DNA of 64,000 nt, taken from positions 62,001 to 126,000 of the forward strand of contig JAIRUA010000028.1 of NCBI GenBank assembly GCA_031254645.1, read 5' to 3'. The notes beneath the pieces were generated by a model that saw only the letters and a list, made by a program, of their open reading frames with translations, had not been told where the DNA came from and made no database searches. Each line of letters starts with the position of its first letter. Position 1 is the stretch's first letter. This DNA comes from Dysgonamonadaceae bacterium. GTDB lineage: Bacteria; Bacteroidota; Bacteroidia; Bacteroidales; Dysgonomonadaceae. The position numbers and the translations under genes were made by a program. Shown one piece after another: positions 60,361 to 64,000 of this stretch.

Positions 60361-60741
60361 CACCTTCGTAAATCTCGCCGTTCTCAACATCGTTTGCAAT
60401 TTCTTGCCCGGCGTGAAAATGACCCCTGTCCTTTTCACTGCCGATGCCGTTACTTTCTCGGCAGTATCTCTGCCCTCGCTACTGATAGTAATACGCATAC
60501 TGCCCAAGTCGCCGAGACGAACAATTCTACCTTCCGACAAACCATCTACTGCCTGCTCTACCATTGCATAAAGCACTGCACGAATATCTGCACCGCTAAG
60601 GGTGCTTTTACGCTCTATTGCTTTGGAAAGCGCTTCGAGCGTTACTTCCCTGCCGTGTACCGGAGTGGCATAAAATTTCTTCACTCCACCGCCCTGTACG
60701 CCGGGCTGTCCGCGTTCTACTGCTTTAATTTGAATTGCCAT
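60358..60741 (-). CDS. HU-related DNA-binding protein (HU-HIG type)
   Basis: 127 residues from the ATG at 60739-60741 (MAIQIKAVERGQPGV), the usual start for this group; an in-frame ATG at 60786 would extend into the repeat. It has the HU-like core (EVTLEALSKAIERKSTLSGADIRAVLYAMVEQAVDGLSEGRIVRLGDLGSMRI) and the beta-arm region GVIFTPGKKLQTML. Bacteroidetes carry many such 'histone-like, putative' proteins. Probably a nucleoid protein. The stop codon lies in the repeat element at 60287-60360. Confidence 0.9.
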   Translation of the reverse strand: MAIQIKAVERGQPGVQGGGVKKFYATPVHGREVTLEALSKAIERKSTLSGADIRAVLYAMVEQAVDGLSEGRIVRLGDLGSMRITISSEGRDTAEKVTASAVKRTGVIFTPGKKLQTMLRTARFTKV

Positions 60742-60771
60742 TGTTTTATGTTTTAATTGATTAATTATATT

Positions 60772-60868
60772 TTTGTCTTGAACCAAGATTTTTACAAGAT
60801 TCTCAAAATGAACAAGATTAAAAATTCTGCCAATCCCGAAAATCTTGCAAAAATCAAGGTTCGGACAA
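60772..60868. repeat. Word palindrome, ATCTTG/GTCTGAACC family (second copy)
   Basis: Left side 60772-60805 (TTGTCTTGAACC then AAGATTTTTACAAGATT) and right side 60841-60868 (AATCTTGCAAAAATC then AAGGTTCGGACAA) are good imperfect complements. The right end abuts the fimbrillin gene stop at 60872. It shares the outer GTC..GAACC and the CAAGATT words with 48635. Confidence 0.8.
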
Positions 60869-60871
60869 TTA

Positions 60872-62221
60872 CTACTCGGCTACACAACGGACAGAGGCAG
60901 CAAGTCTGCGTACAAGATTATCCGTGTAACCCTGATCGTCTTCCCAGAAAACAAGTGCCCGTCCATACTCACTTGACGGCAAAAAAACATTGTTGCTACC
61001 CTGCGCATTAGTCCAATATATCGCAGTCCACCCCTCGCCGTTAAGGGCACCGTCGATTCTACGGCTCCCCGCAAACGGTAATAAAATCTGATTGGGCGCA
61101 GTGCCTAAGAGCCAATAGGATCTATCTTTCAATATCAAAGTGCCGCCTATATTGTAAAGAGATCGTAATTCCGATTCTGTTGGTACTCGCCAACCTTTGG
61201 GGCAAGGGTCATTTGCTTTTTCCCAAATAGTGCCTGTGGGGATAGTGGTATTCCAAACAGTGCCACCGTCAGAATTAACCAATGGGTCAGCGCTACTCCA
61301 ACCTATCCGCCTGTTCCACTGGTAAAACATTCCCGGGTCTTCGGGGGTGGCAGCAAATCTGCCCGGTCTATCCACATTGCGTGTTGCCCAACGTATACCA
61401 TTGATTACTATACCTACTTCTTCCTCTCTCTCGTTCATATCCAAATTCAGCGTCAACGTTCTACCGATTTGCAACTCAGTAAGCGTAGCAGGTACTTTAT
61501 AAGTAAATGTTTTACCGCCTAACATTATTTCCAGAATCTCCGTTCCTGTGGTAAATGTCTGCGGAGCCACAATAAAAGAATTATTCGCACCTCTTTTAAA
61601 GGGATAAGCATCATTACCGCTTGCGCCGTTGATATTTACCGTACCATTAGCGTTAATGGCTGCTGTCGAACGTAAGTTTTGCAGCGTAACGGTAGCATTT
61701 GCAAGCTGCGTAGCATCGAAAGTGCCTTGCGAACTTGTCAGGTTTACCACTAACTTGTGCATTATGTGGTTGAAAACTAAATTAACGTTCTGTCCATCGT
61801 TTACACTTGATATGTGTGCAGCCAACAGGTCGGGGTCTAGTGCTGTTACAACATTGAAGCCTGTTGCCGATATATCGGCAGGAACAACGGGATAGTAAGC
61901 TGTGAAGCTAAACGGCGGATTACCAATCTCGGCTATCAAATCGTCCCAATAAAGCGTAGTCTCGCCAAAGGTATATACCATACTGCCCGACGATGTTCCA
62001 TTTGTGTAGTTGAGACGAATTGCCTTGCCGTTACCAATAGTGCCTGCGCCTGTGCCGTCTAAGTTTGCCCTCGATTGTGGGTCGTCTGCGTCTCTTTCGG
62101 TAATGGATGCGAAAATCTTCACTTCATTGCGCAGGTTGCTGTTATCGACTTCGTCAATGTCGGAACAAGCAACAAGGGTTGTAGCAATAAGTAATGTTGT
62201 GATGAAATATTTTATGTTCAT
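60872..62221 (-). CDS. Fimbrillin-family lipoprotein with C-terminal FISUMP domain
   Basis: 449 residues, lipobox cysteine 19 (TLVAC). Residues ~25-270 are a fimbrillin-like domain (Mfa-like; DGTGAGTIGNGKAIRLNY, HIMHKLVVNLTSSQGT, NNSFIVAPQT). From about 275 the Fibrobacter-succinogenes-type major paralogous domain follows: INGIRWATRNVD, DPCPKGWRVPTESELRSL, ending VRRLAASVRCVAE. The combination suggests a pilus tip or anchor adhesin with a C-type-lectin-like head. The paralogue at 62236 has the first domain only. It lies 14 bp after that gene, so the two form one operon. Confidence 0.85.
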   Translation of the reverse strand: MNIKYFITTLLIATTLVACSDIDEVDNSNLRNEVKIFASITERDADDPQSRANLDGTGAGTIGNGKAIRLNYTNGTSSGSMVYTFGETTLYWDDLIAEIGNPPFSFTAYYPVVPADISATGFNVVTALDPDLLAAHISSVNDGQNVNLVFNHIMHKLVVNLTSSQGTFDATQLANATVTLQNLRSTAAINANGTVNINGASGNDAYPFKRGANNSFIVAPQTFTTGTEILEIMLGGKTFTYKVPATLTELQIGRTLTLNLDMNEREEEVGIVINGIRWATRNVDRPGRFAATPEDPGMFYQWNRRIGWSSADPLVNSDGGTVWNTTIPTGTIWEKANDPCPKGWRVPTESELRSLYNIGGTLILKDRSYWLLGTAPNQILLPFAGSRRIDGALNGEGWTAIYWTNAQGSNNVFLPSSEYGRALVFWEDDQGYTDNLVRRLAASVRCVAE

Positions 62222-62235
62222 TTGCGTTCAAAAAA

Positions 62236-63090
62236 TTAATTGGGGAATAAATCTTCAGTTATCGTTCCTTGCGAGCCCCATTGGTTGACGTTTTGTCCAT
62301 CAAGGGTCAACTGGTCACGACCGACACTCAGATTCAATGTGAGCACCTTGCCGCTTTCGAGTGCGGTTACTTCGCTGCAAACCTTGCGGACGAAGGTTTT
62401 ACCGTTTACTGTTACTTCCAAAAAGTCCGTTCCTTCGGTAAGGGTTTGCGGTGCTACGATAAAGAAATTGTTTGTGCCCGTTTTGGTGGGATAGGCATCG
62501 CTGCCGCTTGCATTGTTGAGATTTACTACACCGTTGGCACTGACTGCTGCGGTCGATTTCAGGTTTTTCAACGTAATGGTGGCGGCATTAAGCTGTGCAG
62601 CGGTGTAATAACTGTTGTTGCTCGTTAAGTTGATGACCAGTTTGTGCATAATGTGGTCGAATACCAGATTGACTTTTTCGCTTCTGTTGATGCCCGATAC
62701 CGAAGCATACAACAGGTCGGGATTTGTTTCCGTAACCACGTTGAAGCCTGATGTGTGCACTGCGGCAGAAATAGTGGGGTGGAAAGCTGAGAAGTTGAAA
62801 GGCGGGTTGCCGTGCGCGGCTATCAGTTCGTCCCAATATAGGATAGTAGTGCCGATGGTGAAATTGGTGCTGCCCGATGATGTTCCGCCGGTGTAGTCGA
62901 GGCGGATTGTTTCGCCGTTGAGTGTACCGGCGCCTGTGCCGTCGAGCGATTTTGTTTGTGCGTCCATTCCGCTAACGGTGACAGTGATGGTTACTTTTTC
63001 GTTTTCGTCTACGTTTGATTTTGAACAGGCTGTGAAGCCGGTGAGGGCTGCGATAAGGGCAGCGGTGAGAATTTGTTTTGTTGTTGTCAT
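62236..63090 (-). CDS. Fimbrillin-family lipoprotein
   Basis: 284 residues, lipobox cysteine 22 (GFTAC). Its fimbrillin domain is clearly paralogous to the downstream gene: shared DGTGAGT, IRLDYTGGTSSGS, LYWDELIA..GNPPF, GFNVVT, NPDLLYA, HIMHKLVINLTS and NNFFIVAPQTL. The end is a short tail (LDGQNVNQWGSQGTITEDLFPN by segments) where the neighbour has a FISUMP domain. Probably a pilin-like or surface structural protein. First gene of a two-gene operon. Confidence 0.85.
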   Translation of the reverse strand: MTTTKQILTAALIAALTGFTACSKSNVDENEKVTITVTVSGMDAQTKSLDGTGAGTLNGETIRLDYTGGTSSGSTNFTIGTTILYWDELIAAHGNPPFNFSAFHPTISAAVHTSGFNVVTETNPDLLYASVSGINRSEKVNLVFDHIMHKLVINLTSNNSYYTAAQLNAATITLKNLKSTAAVSANGVVNLNNASGSDAYPTKTGTNNFFIVAPQTLTEGTDFLEVTVNGKTFVRKVCSEVTALESGKVLTLNLSVGRDQLTLDGQNVNQWGSQGTITEDLFPN

Positions 63091-63151
63091 TGTTTTTTTT
63101 GTTAAATTGTTTACTTTGTTGTTATTATTGTTAGTTGTTGTTATTGTTTAT

Positions 63152-63248
63152 GGGACTTGTGGGACTGTTGAGACTTTTGGGAAAAGTTCGACCAAAGTCG
63201 GGGGAAATCCCCCGAATACCAACAGTCTCACAAGTCCCAAAAGTCCCG
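63152..63248. repeat. Word palindrome, GGGACTT family
   Basis: Left words GGGACTTGTGGGACTGTTGA and GACTTTTGGGA (63152-63181) face CAACAGTCTCACAAGTCCCA and AAAGTCCCGCC (63220-63250). The loop contains a nested perfect stem TCGGGGG-AAAT-CCCCCGA (63198-63215). It lies upstream of the fimbrillin operon, in its leader if the promoter is at 63499. Confidence 0.8.
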
Positions 63249-63264
63249 CCAGTCAAATACACAG

Positions 63265-63299
63265 AAAGCCGACACGTTTTCAAAAAACGCATCGGCTTT
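63265..63299. terminator. Hairpin terminator, possibly bidirectional
   Basis: AAAGCCGA / TCGGCTTT (8 bp) plus inner CGTTTT / AAAACG separated by a 2x2 internal loop. It is followed by TATATTGTTT on the plus strand and CTGTGT on the minus strand. It would end transcription coming from glmM, or act within a fimbrillin leader. Confidence 0.6.
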
Positions 63300-63341
63300 A
63301 TATTGTTTATTAATAAAAAATCCGTTACTTCTTGTTAAGAA

Positions 63342-63353
63342 ACGGGGGGGGTA
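63342..63353 (+). promoter_or_regulatory. Second ACGGGGGGGGTA tract
   Basis: Eight G at 63344-63351 in the exact 12-base context found at the susC promoter (9879-9890, opposite strand). A small dyad (TTCTT-GTT-AAGAA) precedes it. No -7 consensus follows on the plus strand within the usual distance. Confidence 0.5.
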
Positions 63354-63498
63354 ATTTGCTGATAATGCGCGCGTTATAGAAATGCGATGGCATACACAAA
63401 TTTATTTCATTGAATTTGTAGATTGTAATAGTATTTTGGGCAGTGTTATACATCATTGTTTTGAAATTGACTATGAGAGACATCCTAAATATTGCGTA

Positions 63499-63506
63499 CA
63501 AAGATA
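63499..63506 (-). promoter_or_regulatory. Possible -7 box upstream of the fimbrillin operon
   Basis: TATCTTTG on the minus strand; the only TAnnTTTG I find between glmM and the fimbrillins. The start is 409 bp downstream, so the leader would include the poly-C run (minus strand), the 63265 hairpin and the 63152 palindrome. The -33 position reads TTAG at 20 bp, from a GTGCTAAT word. Confidence 0.35.
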
Positions 63507-63520
63507 GAATGTTTTTTTGT

Positions 63521-63585
63521 AATGTGCTAATAAATGGAAATTCAAAAAATACTGACTCATTAGCACATTATTTATTAGCACATTT
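63521..63585. repeat. Word palindrome, GTGCTAAT family, overlapping the glmM stop
   Basis: 63521-63535 pairs perfectly with 63570-63584 (15 bp); an additional word lies on the right side (63558-63568). The last codons and stop of glmM (ATG TGC TAA) are the word itself. Confidence 0.8.
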
Positions 63586-64000
63586 CCTTAATCATATCAA
63601 TAATTTGCTTGCCAATTTCTTCCGCTTCTTCTTGCGAGTGTGCTTCGGAATAAACACGAATAATCGGCTCGGTGTTTGATTTGCGGAGATGTACCCATTT
63701 GTCGGGAAAGTCGATTTTTACGCCGTCGATATCCGTTACTTTTTGGTCGCTGAATTTCGCTTTCATCTTTTCTAAAATGGCATCGGTGTCAATGTTGGGC
63801 GTGAGTTCCATTTTTTGCTTCGCCATAAAATAGGCAGGGTAGGCGGCTCTTAACTCACTTGGCGTTTTGCCTGATTTGGCAAGCTGTGTGAGAAACAAAG
63901 CAATTCCTACTAATGCGTCGCGACCGTAATGCGATGCAGGATAAATAATTCCGCCGTTTCCTTCGCCGCCGATAATGGCATTTTCCGCTTTCATTGTGGT
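63575..64000 (-). CDS. glmM: Phosphoglucosamine mutase, C-terminal fragment
   Basis: 141 codons plus stop; the frame continues past the right edge. GGEGNGGIIYPASHYGRDALVGIALFLTQLAKSG and the C-terminal phosphate-binding loop LRKSNTEPIIRVYSEAHS identify the phosphohexomutase superfamily. The GGEGNGG form with DALVG fits the GlmM/phosphomannomutase branch common in Bacteroidetes. It would convert glucosamine 6-phosphate to 1-phosphate for cell-wall precursors. The catalytic Ser is outside the window. The end IKEMC plus stop runs into a GTGCTAAT repeat. Confidence 0.8.
   Translation of the reverse strand, partial: TTMKAENAIIGGEGNGGIIYPASHYGRDALVGIALFLTQLAKSGKTPSELRAAYPAYFMAKQKMELTPNIDTDAILEKMKAKFSDQKVTDIDGVKIDFPDKWVHLRKSNTEPIIRVYSEAHSQEEAEEIGKQIIDMIKEMC

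Noticed and set aside
63301..63480. Invertible promoter segment upstream of the fimbrillins
   Set aside because: The poly-G tract and fimbrial neighbours suggested it, but no pair of flanking inverted repeats bracketing a promoter was found and no invertase gene is present.

Overview
The window is bacterial and fits the order Bacteroidales (phylum Bacteroidota). It carries two SusC/SusD outer-membrane uptake pairs, many signal-peptidase-II lipoproteins, a fimbrillin pair, a GT3 glycogen synthase beside an alpha-glucan phosphorylase, a DUF4834 protein and an HU-related protein of the Bacteroidetes type. Promoters follow the Bacteroidetes pattern TTTG-N19-21-TAnnTTTG, seen almost perfectly before rimP and before the GHL10 gene. 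Shine-Dalgarno sequences are mostly absent. I see no rRNA, tRNA, transposase, integrase, phage gene or CRISPR array.

Layout. 1-135 is the start of an S41 peptidase lipoprotein. 215-9763 (minus) is a polysaccharide utilisation locus: SusC, SusD, a surface lipoprotein, then an alginate-lyase-family lyase, a GH88 unsaturated uronyl hydrolase and a second lyase. It probably serves a glucuronic-acid-rich polymer. 10253-13383 (plus) holds rplM-rpsI and rpsB-tsf. 13413-16945 (plus) holds a GHL10 glycosidase-like lipoprotein and a THUMP RNA methyltransferase with a long repetitive tail. 17020-20016 (minus) has an ABC exporter and a metallophosphoesterase. 20061-26253 (minus) is a second SusC/SusD/lipoprotein set with no enzyme. 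27002-33702 (minus) has a YnbABC-like phospholipid trio, a secreted unknown, an HD-domain c-di-AMP phosphodiesterase-like protein and gltX. 33860-38193 (plus) has glycogen synthase and phosphorylase. 38268-46904 (minus) has DUF4834, pssA, psd, a CvpA-family gene, murI, an OmpH-like gene, infB, nusA and rimP. 47180-55715 (plus) has a FadL-type porin, an RND efflux operon and a Dcu C4-dicarboxylate carrier. 55722-64000 (minus) has a small barrel protein, secG, a helical protein, lptE, a sigma-54 activator, a YoeB-type toxin-antitoxin pair, an HU-related protein, two fimbrillins and the C-terminal part of glmM.

The most striking unexplained feature is in the gaps. About twenty intergenic regions hold long, mostly imperfect inverted repeats whose arms are built from short reiterated 'words' (GTGCTAAT, GTTTAAA, TTTAATGATTA, TTATTTG, ATCTTG, GGGACTT, GTAGAGACG, CTGCGCAG, AGTAGCTACT and others). 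The architecture is shared but the sequence differs from family to family. Many start exactly at a stop codon, and several supply the stop codon and last residues of the adjacent protein (gltX, glycogen synthase, glmM, the toxin and the HU-related protein). One element is present in a five-unit and a two-unit version on either side of the toxin-antitoxin pair. A 12-mer with an eight-G run occurs twice, once at a SusC promoter.

Functions come from motifs and family knowledge read by eye. No database search was possible.
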